Origin: UBA7703 sp963667195
GTDB lineage: Bacteria; Bacillota; Clostridia; Christensenellales; CAG-138
Assembly: GCA_963667195.1 (NCBI GenBank)
Contig: OY762962.1
Coordinates: 806,001 to 870,000 of the forward strand
Direction: 5' to 3'
Length of the DNA stretch: 64,000 nt
The notes beneath the pieces are model-generated. The model made no database searches and was not told the origin of the DNA. It was given only the letters and a program-made list of their open reading frames with translations. Position numbers and translations under genes: made by a program. Of the stretch, positions 26,349 to 35,495 are shown in pieces. How positions within the stretch are numbered: the first letter of the stretch is position 1; each line of letters opens with the position of its first letter.

Positions 26349-29300
26349 TTATAGCTCCACAAAACCTTCAAAGTTTTTCTTCGCGTCGCCGGTCATCCAG
26401 ACGCCCTCGTCCGTGTAGCGCACCAAGAGGTCTCCGCCGCGCAGGTGAACCGTGATGTCCTCGCCTTTTGCGCAATAGCCGTTCTCCGTGGCGGCGACGA
26501 CCGCGGCGCACGCGCCCGTGCCGCAGGCGAGCGTTTCCCCGCTGCCGCGCTCCCAAACGCGCATCTTGAGCGTGTGGCTGTTCAGCACCTTGACGAACTC
26601 CACGTTGACACGATCCGGAAAGATCGGCGCGGTCTCGATGGAAGGCCCGATCGTCTCGATCGGGAGCAGGTCGGGATAGTCTGCGAACACGACGCAGTGC
26701 GGGTTTCCCATCGAGACGCAGGTGATGTCATACACCTTTGTGTCGATCGTCACCGGCCGCGCGACGATCTTTTCGCCTTCCAGCCGCACGGGAATCTTCT
26801 CCGGACGCAGCTCCGCTTTCCCCATGTCCACGGTGACGGACTTCACCTTGCCGCCGCGCACATAGAGCTTGAGCCGCTTGATGCCGCTCTTGGTCTCGAT
26901 GGTCAGCTCCGTCCGGTCGGTCAGCCCGTTGTCGTAGAGATATTTTCCAACGCAGCGGATGCCGTTTCCGCACATCTTGCCCTCGCTGCCGTCCTTGTTG
27001 AAGATGCGCATTCCGGCATCCGCCACCTTCGATGGCTCGATGAGGATGATGCCGTCGCCGCCGATGCCCGCGTGCTCCTCGGAAAGATAGACGCTCAGCG
27101 ACTCCGGCGCGGAGATGGACTGCTCCATGCAGTTGAAGTAGATATAGTCGTTGCTCGTGCCGTTCATCTTCGTAAACGGCAGGCGCATTTTCTCCGTGCG
27201 CATGTGGTTGATGTCCACAAGCTCTGTGCTGTGCTGGGAATAGCGGCTCAACAGGCTGTCCGCGAGCGCGTTTGCGGTGTCCACCGAGGTGAGACACGGC
27301 ACCGCGCGCTCAATCGCCTTTCTGCGAATCTTCACGCTGTCGCGCGAGGGCAGCCGCCCTTTCGTGGAGGTGGAGAGGATGTAGTCGATCTTGCCGCTCT
27401 CGATCAGCGTCAGAATATTGTTGTCCGAGGATTCGTGGAGCTTGCCGACCTCGATGACCTGCATCTGCGCCTCGCGCAAGACCTGCGCCGTGCCCTTTGT
27501 GGCATAGAGCGTAAAGCCCAGCTCGGCAAACTTTCGCACGGCGTCGGTCATCTCCGCCTTGTCCTGATCGCGCACGGTCACGAGCAATCCCCCGCGCCGC
27601 TTCATGTTGTAGCCGGCGGCGACGAGGCCTTTATAGAGCGCCTCCTCGCGCGATTTGCCGATGCCGAGCACCTCGCCCGTGGACTTCATCTCGGGATCGA
27701 GCAGTATATCGACGTCCGCCAGCTTTTCAAACGAGAACACCGGCACCTTGACCGCAACATACGGCGGGGTTTTGTATAAGCCTGTGCCGTAACCCATATC
27801 GCCAAGCTTGTCGCCCAGCATCGCGCGCGTGGCTAAGTCCACCATCGGCACGCCCGTGACCTTGCTGATATACGGCACCGTGCGGGAGGAGCGCGGGTTG
27901 ACCTCGATGACGTAGATTTCGTTTTCGTAGATCACGTACTGGATGTTGATAAGACCCTGCGTGTCCAGCGCGAGCGCAAGCCTGCGGGAGTGATCCACCA
28001 CGCGCTCGATGATTGGGCCATTGAGGTTCCACGCGGGATACACCGCGATGGAGTCGCCGGAGTGTACGCCCGCGCGCTCGATGTGCTCCATGATGCCGGG
28101 AATCAGGATGTTTTCGCCGTCGCAAATGGCGTCCACCTCGATCTCGGTGCCCATCAGGTACTGGTCGATCAAGATCGGGTTATCGATGCCTTTCTTGAGG
28201 ATGATGCCCATGTATTCGCGCACGTCGTCGTCCGTAAACGCGATGATCATGTTCTGACCGCCGAGCACGTAGCTGGGCCGGATCAGCACAGGATACCCCA
28301 GCGCGTTGGCGGCTGTGAGCGCCTGCTCCTCGGTCTTGACCGTCTTGCCGAGCGGGCGCTTGATGGAGAGTCTTTCCAACAGCGCGTCGAACCGCTCGCG
28401 ATCCTCCGCGGCGTCGATGCTGTCCGCGGGGGTTCCGAGGATGCGCACGCCCTGCTCCGCGAGATACCGCGTGAGCTTGATCGCCGTTTGGCCGCCGAAC
28501 GCGACCACCACGCCGTAGGGTTGCTCCGTGTGGATGACGTTCATCACGTCCTCCGGCAGCAGCGGTTCGAAGTAGAGTCGGTCTGCTGTGTCGAAGTCCG
28601 TGGAGACTGTCTCGGGGTTGTTGTTGACGATGACTACCTCATAGCCCGCCTGCTTGAGCGCCCAGACACAATGGACGGAGGCATAGTCAAACTCGATGCC
28701 CTGCCCGATACGGATCGGGCCCGAGCCGAAGACGATCACGCGGGGCTTGCCCGTGTTGTGCTTTTGCAGGAAGGTTTGCGCCTCGTTCTCCACGCAGTCA
28801 TAGTCCGCGTAAAAGTACGGCGTCTGCGCCTCAAACTCCGCCGCGCAGGTATCGACCATGCGGTAGCCCGCGTAGAGGTGATTCTGAACCGGTTGCCCAC
28901 TGATGCGGGAGAGCACTTTGTCGGGGTAGCCGAGTTTCTTTCCTTCGAGATACGCTTCCGCAGTCAACCCGCTGGATGTGAGCGATTGCTCGTAGTCCGC
29001 GAGGCGCTTGAGTTTTGCGAGAAACCAGATGTCGATCATCGTGATCTGGTGGATTTCGTCCAGCGTGATGCCGCGCTTGATTGCCTCGAACACCACAAAC
29101 ATGCGCTCGTCGTCGCAGTTGTGCAGCCGCTCGCGAATCTGTTCCGTCGGGATGTCCGCAAGTTTTTTCATGTTCAGGCTGTCCTGCGAAATCTCCGCAC
29201 CGCGAACTGCCTTCATGATCGCCTGCTCGAACGTGGGGCCGATCGCCATAACCTCGCCCGTCGCTTTCATCTGCGTGCCGAGCGTTCGTCTGCCGTAGAC

Positions 29301-30395
29301 AAACTTGTCAAACGGCCACTTTGGCAGCTTCACCGCGACATAGTCCAGCGCGGGCTCAAAGCACGCGGAGGTTGTCCCCGTGACCGCGTTTTGAATCTCG
29401 TCGAGCGTGTAGCCGATCGCGATCTTGGTTGCGACCTTCGCAATCGGGTAGCCGGTCGCCTTGGAGGCCAGCGCGGAGGAGCGGCTGACGCGCGGGTTGA
29501 CCTCGATGACCGCGTAGTCAAAGCTCGTGGGATGCAGCGCAAACTGGCAGTTGCAGCCGCCCTCGATGCCGAGGGTGTCGATGATGTTCCGTGTCGCCGT
29601 GCGCAGCATTTGATGCTCGCGGTCGCTCAGCGTGACGGCGGGCGCAATCACGATGCTGTCGCCCGTGTGTACGCCGACGGGGTCGAAGTTTTCCATGCTG
29701 CAGATGGTGATCACGTTTCCGTGCTTGTCCCGCATGCCCTCAAACTCGATCTCTTTCCAGCCGGAGATGCACTTCTCCACCAGAATCTGGTGGATGGGCG
29801 ACATGCGGATGCCGTTGGTCGCGATCTCGTGCAGCTCCTCCCGCGTTTGCGCGATGCCGCCGCCGGAACCTCCGAGCGTGAACGCCGGGCGCACGATCAC
29901 GGGATAGCCGATCTCGCTTGCAAACGCGAGCGCGGCAGAAAGATCGGTCACGACAAGCGAGGGAATCACCGGCTGTCCTATCTCGATCATCGCGTCCTTG
30001 AAGAGCTGGCGATCCTCCGCCTTTGCGATGGTCACCGGGTTCGCGCCGAGGAGCTTGACGCCATGCGCCTCCAGAAAGCCATCTTTCGCGAGCTGCATGG
30101 AGAGCGTCAGCCCCGTCTGCCCGCCGAGCGTGGAGAGCAGGCTGTCCGGCTGTTCCTTTTCGATGATGCGCTTGAGCGTGGTCAGCGTCAGTGGCTCGAT
30201 ATAGATATGATCCGCCATCGCGCGGTCGGTCATGATCGTCGCGGGGTTGGAGTTGACGAGGATGACCTCCAGCCCTTCCTCGCGCAGCGCGCGGCAGGCC
30301 TGTGTGCCCGCGTAGTCAAACTCCGCCGCCTGCCCGATCACGATTGGTCCCGAGCCGATGACCATCACGCGCTTGATATTTTGATCCAGTGGCAT
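26349..30395 (-). CDS. carB-dapF: CarB-DapF fusion: carbamoyl-phosphate synthase large chain plus diaminopimelate epimerase
   Basis: 1348 residues in one uninterrupted frame. Residues 1-1069 are a full-length CarB: first ATP-grasp half, oligomerisation region, second ATP-grasp half, and the MGS-like allosteric domain starting near MKRRGGLLVTVRD. Residues 1070-1348 are a full-length DapF (279 residues) with both catalytic cysteines, about Cys1142 in KMCGNGIRC and Cys1291 in ACGTGAC. CarB makes carbamoyl phosphate for pyrimidines and arginine; DapF converts LL- to meso-diaminopimelate for lysine and peptidoglycan. AAGGAG precedes the ATG; carA ends 38 nt upstream. The join carries ATG at 27188 behind GGAG, so a separate DapF may also be translated. 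Confidence 0.9.
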   Translation of the reverse strand: MPLDQNIKRVMVIGSGPIVIGQAAEFDYAGTQACRALREEGLEVILVNSNPATIMTDRAMADHIYIEPLTLTTLKRIIEKEQPDSLLSTLGGQTGLTLSMQLAKDGFLEAHGVKLLGANPVTIAKAEDRQLFKDAMIEIGQPVIPSLVVTDLSAALAFASEIGYPVIVRPAFTLGGSGGGIAQTREELHEIATNGIRMSPIHQILVEKCISGWKEIEFEGMRDKHGNVITICSMENFDPVGVHTGDSIVIAPAVTLSDREHQMLRTATRNIIDTLGIEGGCNCQFALHPTSFDYAVIEVNPRVSRSSALASKATGYPIAKVATKIAIGYTLDEIQNAVTGTTSACFEPALDYVAVKLPKWPFDKFVYGRRTLGTQMKATGEVMAIGPTFEQAIMKAVRGAEISQDSLNMKKLADIPTEQIRERLHNCDDERMFVVFEAIKRGITLDEIHQITMIDIWFLAKLKRLADYEQSLTSSGLTAEAYLEGKKLGYPDKVLSRISGQPVQNHLYAGYRMVDTCAAEFEAQTPYFYADYDCVENEAQTFLQKHNTGKPRVIVFGSGPIRIGQGIEFDYASVHCVWALKQAGYEVVIVNNNPETVSTDFDTADRLYFEPLLPEDVMNVIHTEQPYGVVVAFGGQTAIKLTRYLAEQGVRILGTPADSIDAAEDRERFDALLERLSIKRPLGKTVKTEEQALTAANALGYPVLIRPSYVLGGQNMIIAFTDDDVREYMGIILKKGIDNPILIDQYLMGTEIEVDAICDGENILIPGIMEHIERAGVHSGDSIAVYPAWNLNGPIIERVVDHSRRLALALDTQGLINIQYVIYENEIYVIEVNPRSSRTVPYISKVTGVPMVDLATRAMLGDKLGDMGYGTGLYKTPPYVAVKVPVFSFEKLADVDILLDPEMKSTGEVLGIGKSREEALYKGLVAAGYNMKRRGGLLVTVRDQDKAEMTDAVRKFAELGFTLYATKGTAQVLREAQMQVIEVGKLHESSDNNILTLIESGKIDYILSTSTKGRLPSRDSVKIRRKAIERAVPCLTSVDTANALADSLLSRYSQHSTELVDINHMRTEKMRLPFTKMNGTSNDYIYFNCMEQSISAPESLSVYLSEEHAGIGGDGIILIEPSKVADAGMRIFNKDGSEGKMCGNGIRCVGKYLYDNGLTDRTELTIETKSGIKRLKLYVRGGKVKSVTVDMGKAELRPEKIPVRLEGEKIVARPVTIDTKVYDITCVSMGNPHCVVFADYPDLLPIETIGPSIETAPIFPDRVNVEFVKVLNSHTLKMRVWERGSGETLACGTGACAAVVAATENGYCAKGEDITVHLRGGDLLVRYTDEGVWMTGDAKKNFEGFVEL
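27186..27191 (-). other. Possible internal DapF start at fusion joint
   Basis: At the CarB/DapF boundary the minus strand reads CACGGAGAAAATG, placing GGAG 3 nt before an in-frame ATG at 27188 that begins exactly at the DapF N-terminus. The spacing is short for an efficient site. If used, a free 279-residue epimerase would be made besides the fusion. Confidence 0.3.
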
Positions 30396-30433
30396 AATGA
30401 ACTCCTTCTGTCGTCAAAAAAGCCTCGCTTGCC

Positions 30434-31516
30434 TTAGCCGCGCGCGCGATCCATCAACTCGATAAACCGGTCGAAGAGATATCGTGTGTCGAGCGGGCCT
30501 CCGCACGCCTCGGGATGAAACTGCACCGAGAAAGCGGGGATATCGAGGTATTCCATTCCTTCGCAGGTGCCGTCGTTGAGGTTTGTAAAGCTCACGCGGG
30601 ATTGTTTGGGCAGCTGATCCGTCTTCACCGCGTAGCCGTGGTTTTGGCTCGTGATGTAGACCTTTTTGCTTGCGGTTTCCTGCACAGGTTGGTTCGCGCC
30701 GCGGTGCCCGTACTTGAGCTTCATGGTCTCGCCGCCGCGCGCGAGCGCGAGCAGCTGGTGCCCAAGGCAGATGCCGAAGATCGGCAGTTTCGATTCGCAG
30801 AGCAGATTTAGTTCGCGGATGATGTCCGTGTTCTCCGCTGGGTCTCCCGGACCGTTGGAGAGCATCAGCCCGTCGGGCTTGAGCGCGAGGATTTCTTCTG
30901 CCGTTGTCGCCGCGGGCAAGATCGTCACGTCGCAGCCGCGCTTGACGAGCTCCCGCGCGATGTTTCGCTTCGCGCCAAAGTCCCAGAGCGCGACATACTT
31001 TCTTGCCGCTTCCGCGCGCTGCAAACTCGGCTCAGATTGGCTCACCGCCTGCACCGCGCGGTCGATCCGGTAGGCGCGCAGTCTTGCCAGCGTGGCTTCG
31101 TCTGGCGCGGGATCATCGGTGAGGAGCGCGTTCATCACGCCGTGCTCGCGGATGATCTTCACCAGCGCGCGGGTATCGATGTCCCAAAGCCCCATGATTC
31201 CCTTGGATAATAAAAAAGTGTCAAGGTCTTCTTCACTTCGAAAGTTAGAAGGCACCTGACACCACGAACGCACGATATACCCTTTTAACGCGGGTTGCTC
31301 CGCCTCAAAATCAGCGGGAATCACACCATAATTGCCAATCAGCGGAAACGCCTGAACGACCATCTGTCCGTAATAACTGGGATCGGTCAACGTCTCCAGA
31401 TATCCGGTCATAGCCGTTGTAAACACAATTTCGGCGATCACCTGTCCGCTTTTTCCCAGCGGCCGACCGCGAAACACCTGCCCGTTTTCGAGGATCAGGT
31501 ATCTTGGCTGCTCCAT
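30434..31516 (-). CDS. carA: Carbamoyl-phosphate synthase small subunit
   Basis: 360 residues, standard length. The C-terminal class I glutamine amidotransferase has nucleophile Cys250 in FGICLGHQ and the His334/Glu336 pair in QFHPE; the N-terminal CarA domain includes the TAMTGYQE-like TTAMTGYLETLTDPSY. It releases ammonia from glutamine and channels it to CarB. AGGAGGG precedes the ATG. It is the first gene of a two-gene unit with carB-dapF. No other pyrimidine or arginine genes are nearby. Confidence 0.95.
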   Translation of the reverse strand: MEQPRYLILENGQVFRGRPLGKSGQVIAEIVFTTAMTGYLETLTDPSYYGQMVVQAFPLIGNYGVIPADFEAEQPALKGYIVRSWCQVPSNFRSEEDLDTFLLSKGIMGLWDIDTRALVKIIREHGVMNALLTDDPAPDEATLARLRAYRIDRAVQAVSQSEPSLQRAEAARKYVALWDFGAKRNIARELVKRGCDVTILPAATTAEEILALKPDGLMLSNGPGDPAENTDIIRELNLLCESKLPIFGICLGHQLLALARGGETMKLKYGHRGANQPVQETASKKVYITSQNHGYAVKTDQLPKQSRVSFTNLNDGTCEGMEYLDIPAFSVQFHPEACGGPLDTRYLFDRFIELMDRARG

Positions 31517-31674
31517 CGGTTCCCTCCTGTTTTTTCTGCCACACTCTGCGGGTTTGCCTGTTATTCAAAATTCTTTAGCGAAGAATATATCATAATTTCG
31601 AATGATAGAAAAGCTAAATATTATATTTATACCAAGAATATTTATGTTTATACTTTTTTTCAGAAATCTCCTTA

Positions 31675-31712
31675 AGAAAAGGCTCCTTCGGAGATTTCCG
31701 GAGGAGCCTTCG
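31675..31712 (-). terminator. Terminator of the YtfQ-YjfF operon
   Basis: The minus strand forms a long stem (arms 31679-31692 and 31697-31710, one G-T pair) followed by TTTTCTT. It lies just after the last importer gene and before the AT-rich carA promoter region. Confidence 0.8.
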
Positions 31713-31722
31713 CGATATGTAT

Positions 31723-32787
31723 TTAGTCTCTTCGCATGCCGCCCTTTTCGCGGATTGCAAGGATCACACTCTGCAACAGAATGAAGAAGCACAGCATGAG
31801 TCCCGTCGTGATGCTCTGCCAATACGGCTCCCGCAAGCCAGACGCGATGACGATGTTGTTGATCGTCTTGAGCGAGAGGACGCCAAACAGCGTACCGATG
31901 ACGTTCCCCACGCCGCCGGTGAGCAACGTGCCGCCGATGATGGCCGAGGCGATGGCCTGCATCTCCGCCGCGGAGGCGTTGCTGGCGTTGCCCGCGCCCG
32001 TATGCAGCAGATAGACATATCCGCCGATGCCGGAGAGAATGCCGCACAGCAGATATGAGAAGAATCGCGTGCGCTTGACGTTGATGCCGAGCATTAGCGC
32101 GCTCTGGCTGTTTCCGCCGACGGCGTAAAGGTTGCGCCCGAAGCGCGACCACTTGAGCATCGCGAAGATCAGCAGTACCACGCAGATTGCAATCACGACG
32201 CCGAGCTCGATGCGCGCGGGAATGAAATTGCCCGTCTTGCCGTAGGAGCCGATGCCGGGAATCACAATGCGGAACTCCTTGAGCGCGAGAAACGCAGGGT
32301 TCTCCGCCGTGCGCGGAGCCACGGAAACGATCGTGGTCATGCCTCTGGCAAAGAACATGCCCGCCAGCGAGATGATAAACGGCTGAATCTCCAGATACGA
32401 CACCAGGAATCCCTGCACGAGGCCGAAGGCCACGCCGATGCCGAGCGCGAGCGCCATGGAACCCACGACACTGCCACCCTTGTCGTCCAGATACACCACG
32501 CACGCCATCGTGACGAGCGCCGTGATTCCGCCGACGGAGATATCGATGCCGCCCGCGATCATGACGACGGTAAGGCCGCACGCCACGACGATCAGGAACG
32601 AGTTGTTGTTGAACAGATCCAGAAACTGCTGGGGATTGAGGAATCCGCCGCCCCAAACCGACATCGCCGTGCCGTACATGCCGATGAAGGTGCAGATCGT
32701 GATGATCAAAAGCAGGTTCGTGTTCGAAATCGGCTCTCTTCTTCGAAGCGTGAGCGGATCGGCAAGAGGTCTTTTCTTAGTCTCCAT
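31723..32787 (-). CDS. yjfF: YjfF-like sugar ABC permease
   Basis: 354 residues with 8-10 membrane segments, family BPD_transp_2 (RbsC/AraH type). Typical stretches are VVACGLTVVMIAGGIDISVG and LGINVKRTRFFSYLLCG. E. coli YjfF with YtfQRT imports galactofuranose; here the arabinose genes next to it suggest L-arabinose or a furanose. The start overlaps the end of the ytfT-like gene by 11 nt, so it is translationally coupled. Confidence 0.85.
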   Translation of the reverse strand: METKKRPLADPLTLRRREPISNTNLLLIITICTFIGMYGTAMSVWGGGFLNPQQFLDLFNNNSFLIVVACGLTVVMIAGGIDISVGGITALVTMACVVYLDDKGGSVVGSMALALGIGVAFGLVQGFLVSYLEIQPFIISLAGMFFARGMTTIVSVAPRTAENPAFLALKEFRIVIPGIGSYGKTGNFIPARIELGVVIAICVVLLIFAMLKWSRFGRNLYAVGGNSQSALMLGINVKRTRFFSYLLCGILSGIGGYVYLLHTGAGNASNASAAEMQAIASAIIGGTLLTGGVGNVIGTLFGVLSLKTINNIVIASGLREPYWQSITTGLMLCFFILLQSVILAIREKGGMRRD

Positions 32788-33850
32788 ATGCCTGTGCCCC
32801 CGCTTCCTTGTTCGATTTTTGGAACAGTCTGCTGCGCAGTTTCAGTAGATAGCTCTGCACCACCGGAGAACCGAGCACGACGATGGCGATGATGACAATC
32901 GCTTTATACGCCTTGACCGCCGTGGAGGAAACCTTCATCGCGTAGAGCGTAATGGTCAGCGCCTGAATGATATAGGCGCCAATGACCGAGCCCGTGATGC
33001 TGAATTTTCCACCACTGAGCGCGTTGCCGCCGATGGCGACCGCGAGAATTGCGTCCATCTCGATATCGAGCAATATCGTTTCGTGGTTGATGAGTCCCAT
33101 GCGGCTGACGCCGATGCAGCCCGCGATGGAAACGCAGACGCCGAGCATCATGAACGCAAGGAACTTCATGCCGACGGCGTTGATGCCGTTGAGACGCGCG
33201 GATTTTTCGTTGATGCCGACCGCCTGCGTGTACAGGCCAAGGTTGGTAAAGCGCAGCACCAACGACACGACAATCGCAAACGCGATGACGATCAGAATCG
33301 GCGTCGGAATTGGAATCCCCGGAATAAAGCTGCCGATATAGCCAAGCAGCGGGCTTTCCACGGTGGGCGTCGCGCCGCCGTTGATCCAGTAGGCGATCGG
33401 TCTACCCGCCGTGAGCAGAATCAGCGTCGCGATCATCGGCTGAATCTTGAACACCGCCACGAGCGCTCCGTTAAAAGCGCCGCAGAGAATCGCCGCCACG
33501 CAGCCGCCAAGGAACGCAACGAGGATAATCGGCCAGGTGATGTTGTGTTCGCGCAGCACGCGCACAAACACGCTGCCCGCAATCGCGGCCACCGCGCCAA
33601 CGCTGATATCCTGTCCCTTGGAGCTCGCGGTCACCAGCGTCATGCCGATGGCGATGATCGCAAGTTCGGAAGCGCTGTTGAGAATGCTGATGATATTGCC
33701 CGAGAGCACCTGGTTTCCGTCGTTGTTTGTCGTAATCGCGAGCGAGAAGAATCCCGGATCGCGAATCAGGTTGAAGAGAACCAGCAGCAGCAACGCAAAG
33801 AGCGGTATCACCAACTGCGATTTCTTAAATCGCTGAAACCATTTAGCCAT
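32777..33850 (-). CDS. ytfT: YtfT-like sugar ABC permease
   Basis: 357 residues from the ATG at 33850, which overlaps the ATPase gene by 8 nt; GGAGAGG lies upstream. Membrane topology is of the RbsC type, with the stretch IAIGMTLVTASSKGQDISVG and a long periplasm-type segment near residue 150. It forms the membrane channel together with the YjfF-like subunit. Confidence 0.85.
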   Translation of the reverse strand: MAKWFQRFKKSQLVIPLFALLLLVLFNLIRDPGFFSLAITTNNDGNQVLSGNIISILNSASELAIIAIGMTLVTASSKGQDISVGAVAAIAGSVFVRVLREHNITWPIILVAFLGGCVAAILCGAFNGALVAVFKIQPMIATLILLTAGRPIAYWINGGATPTVESPLLGYIGSFIPGIPIPTPILIVIAFAIVVSLVLRFTNLGLYTQAVGINEKSARLNGINAVGMKFLAFMMLGVCVSIAGCIGVSRMGLINHETILLDIEMDAILAVAIGGNALSGGKFSITGSVIGAYIIQALTITLYAMKVSSTAVKAYKAIVIIAIVVLGSPVVQSYLLKLRSRLFQKSNKEAGAQAYGD

Positions 33851-35363
33851 TTTGTGCCGCCTCTCCCGCAATGGTGCGCATGATCTTCGCCTGCGTCATG
33901 TCGTCCTGCATCAGCTCGCCAACGATCTCGCGATCCCGCATAACGATGAGCCTGGAGCAGGTGCGAAGCATCTCCTCGATTTCGGAAGAGATAAACGTGA
34001 CGCTGACGCCCTCTTCGGCAAGCTTGAGCACGAGTTTTTGAATCTCCACCTTGGTACCGACGTCGATGCCGCGCGTGGGCTCGTCGAGGATCAGATACTG
34101 CGGCTTGGTGAGCAGCCACCGCGCGAGGATCGCCTTTTGCTGGTTGCCGCCGGAGAGAGACTTGATGGGCGTATCGGAGGACGCGGTTTTGATGCCGAGA
34201 AGCTTGATGTATTCGTCCGCAAACTTCTCCGCTTCGCTTCTCGAAAACGGGCGGAAGAAACCGCGCATGACCTGAAGGGCAAGAATGATGTTTTCGCGGA
34301 CGGAGAGTTCGTCCACGATGCCGTCCTGCTTGCGATCTTCCGGCAAATACCCGATGCCGAGCTTCATGGCATCCTTGGGTTTCGCAATCTTGACCGGTTT
34401 GCCGTTGACGAGCACTTTGCCACCCGTGACTTTATCCGCGCCGAAGATCGCGCGGACGCATTCGCTGCGGCCCGAACCAAGCAGGCCGGTAAAGCCGTTG
34501 ACTTCTCCGCGATCGATCTGGAAGTCGAACGATTTTGTCGCGGTAGCGCTCGAAAGCCCCTGTGCCTCAAACACGTGTACGTTGCCGGAGCGGTCCTTTC
34601 GCGGCTTGGTGCTGTGCATCTGCGAGATATCGTCCAAGTCTTTTCCCATCATCTTGGAGATGAGCTGCACGCGAGGTAGGTCTTTCACGTCGTAAGCGCC
34701 GATCAGCTCGCCGTTTCGAAGCACGGTGATGCGGTCGCATACCTCGTAGACCTGCTCGAGAAAATGCGTAATAAAAATGATGCCGACGCCTCGGGATTTG
34801 AGCTCCCGCATAAGCGTGAAGAGCTTCTCCACCTCGCGCTCATCGAGCGAAGAGGTCGGCTCGTCGAGAATCAGCACCTTGCATTCCATATCGACGGCGC
34901 GCGCAATGGCGACCATCTGCTGCACGGCGAGGGAACACGTCGCCAGCTGCTGGGTCGCGCGCGCGGGGATGTTCAGTTTATCGAGAATTTCGCTTGTTCT
35001 GGTACGCATGGTCTGCCAGTTGACAAAGCGATAGTTGCCGCGGCCGATGAACATGTTTTCGGCCACGGTGAGGTTCGGGCAGAGCGTAATCTCCTGATAG
35101 ACGGTGCTGATGCCAAGATTCTGCGCGTCCTGCGGAGACTTGATGTGCGCCTCTTTCTCGCAATCGCCAATCTGGATCTGCCCCGCGTCCTTCGGGTATA
35201 CGCCCGTCAGCACTTTGATCAGGGTCGATTTACCGGCGCCGTTTTCGCCCATCAACGCATGAATTTCACCCTTGTTCAGCGTGAAATCCACGTTGTGCAG
35301 CGCGCGCACACCGGGAAAGGATTTGCTGATGTTTCGCATGGATAATACGATGTCGTTCGGCAT
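33843..35363 (-). CDS. ytfR: YtfR-like sugar ABC importer ATPase
   Basis: 506 residues with two ABC domains, as usual for RbsA/AraG/YtfR. The first half has Walker A GENGAGKST and Walker B LILDEPTSSLDE; its signature region is degenerate. The second half has the variant Walker A GLLGSGRSE, signature LSGGNQQ and LILDEPTRGID. It energises import of a monosaccharide. AAGGATGG precedes the ATG. It follows the binding-protein gene after a large hairpin. Confidence 0.92.
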   Translation of the reverse strand: MPNDIVLSMRNISKSFPGVRALHNVDFTLNKGEIHALMGENGAGKSTLIKVLTGVYPKDAGQIQIGDCEKEAHIKSPQDAQNLGISTVYQEITLCPNLTVAENMFIGRGNYRFVNWQTMRTRTSEILDKLNIPARATQQLATCSLAVQQMVAIARAVDMECKVLILDEPTSSLDEREVEKLFTLMRELKSRGVGIIFITHFLEQVYEVCDRITVLRNGELIGAYDVKDLPRVQLISKMMGKDLDDISQMHSTKPRKDRSGNVHVFEAQGLSSATATKSFDFQIDRGEVNGFTGLLGSGRSECVRAIFGADKVTGGKVLVNGKPVKIAKPKDAMKLGIGYLPEDRKQDGIVDELSVRENIILALQVMRGFFRPFSRSEAEKFADEYIKLLGIKTASSDTPIKSLSGGNQQKAILARWLLTKPQYLILDEPTRGIDVGTKVEIQKLVLKLAEEGVSVTFISSEIEEMLRTCSRLIVMRDREIVGELMQDDMTQAKIMRTIAGEAAQNG

Positions 35364-35410
35364 TGAAAACCATCCTTACTGCGTCTGAGGATTTTGTCAC
35401 AACAGCGGTG

Positions 35411-35439
35411 CGAGTATGCGGAGCAAGTCCGCATACTCG
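35411..35439 (-). other. 12-bp hairpin between binding-protein and ATPase genes
   Basis: A perfect 12-bp stem (35411-35422 / 35428-35439) with a 5-nt loop and no T-run lies in the 132-nt gap. It probably protects the upstream mRNA or causes partial read-through, so that the binding protein is made in excess. Confidence 0.6.
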
Positions 35440-35495
35440 TCACCGGCATTTGATGATTCAATTCGCTTTTTCAGCGGGTGAATCAAACGGATGGT

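Noticed and set aside
27990..30437. 815-residue open frame antisense to carB-dapF
   Set aside because: Arg/His/Ala-rich composition without domains; a shadow of the long conserved CarB frame.
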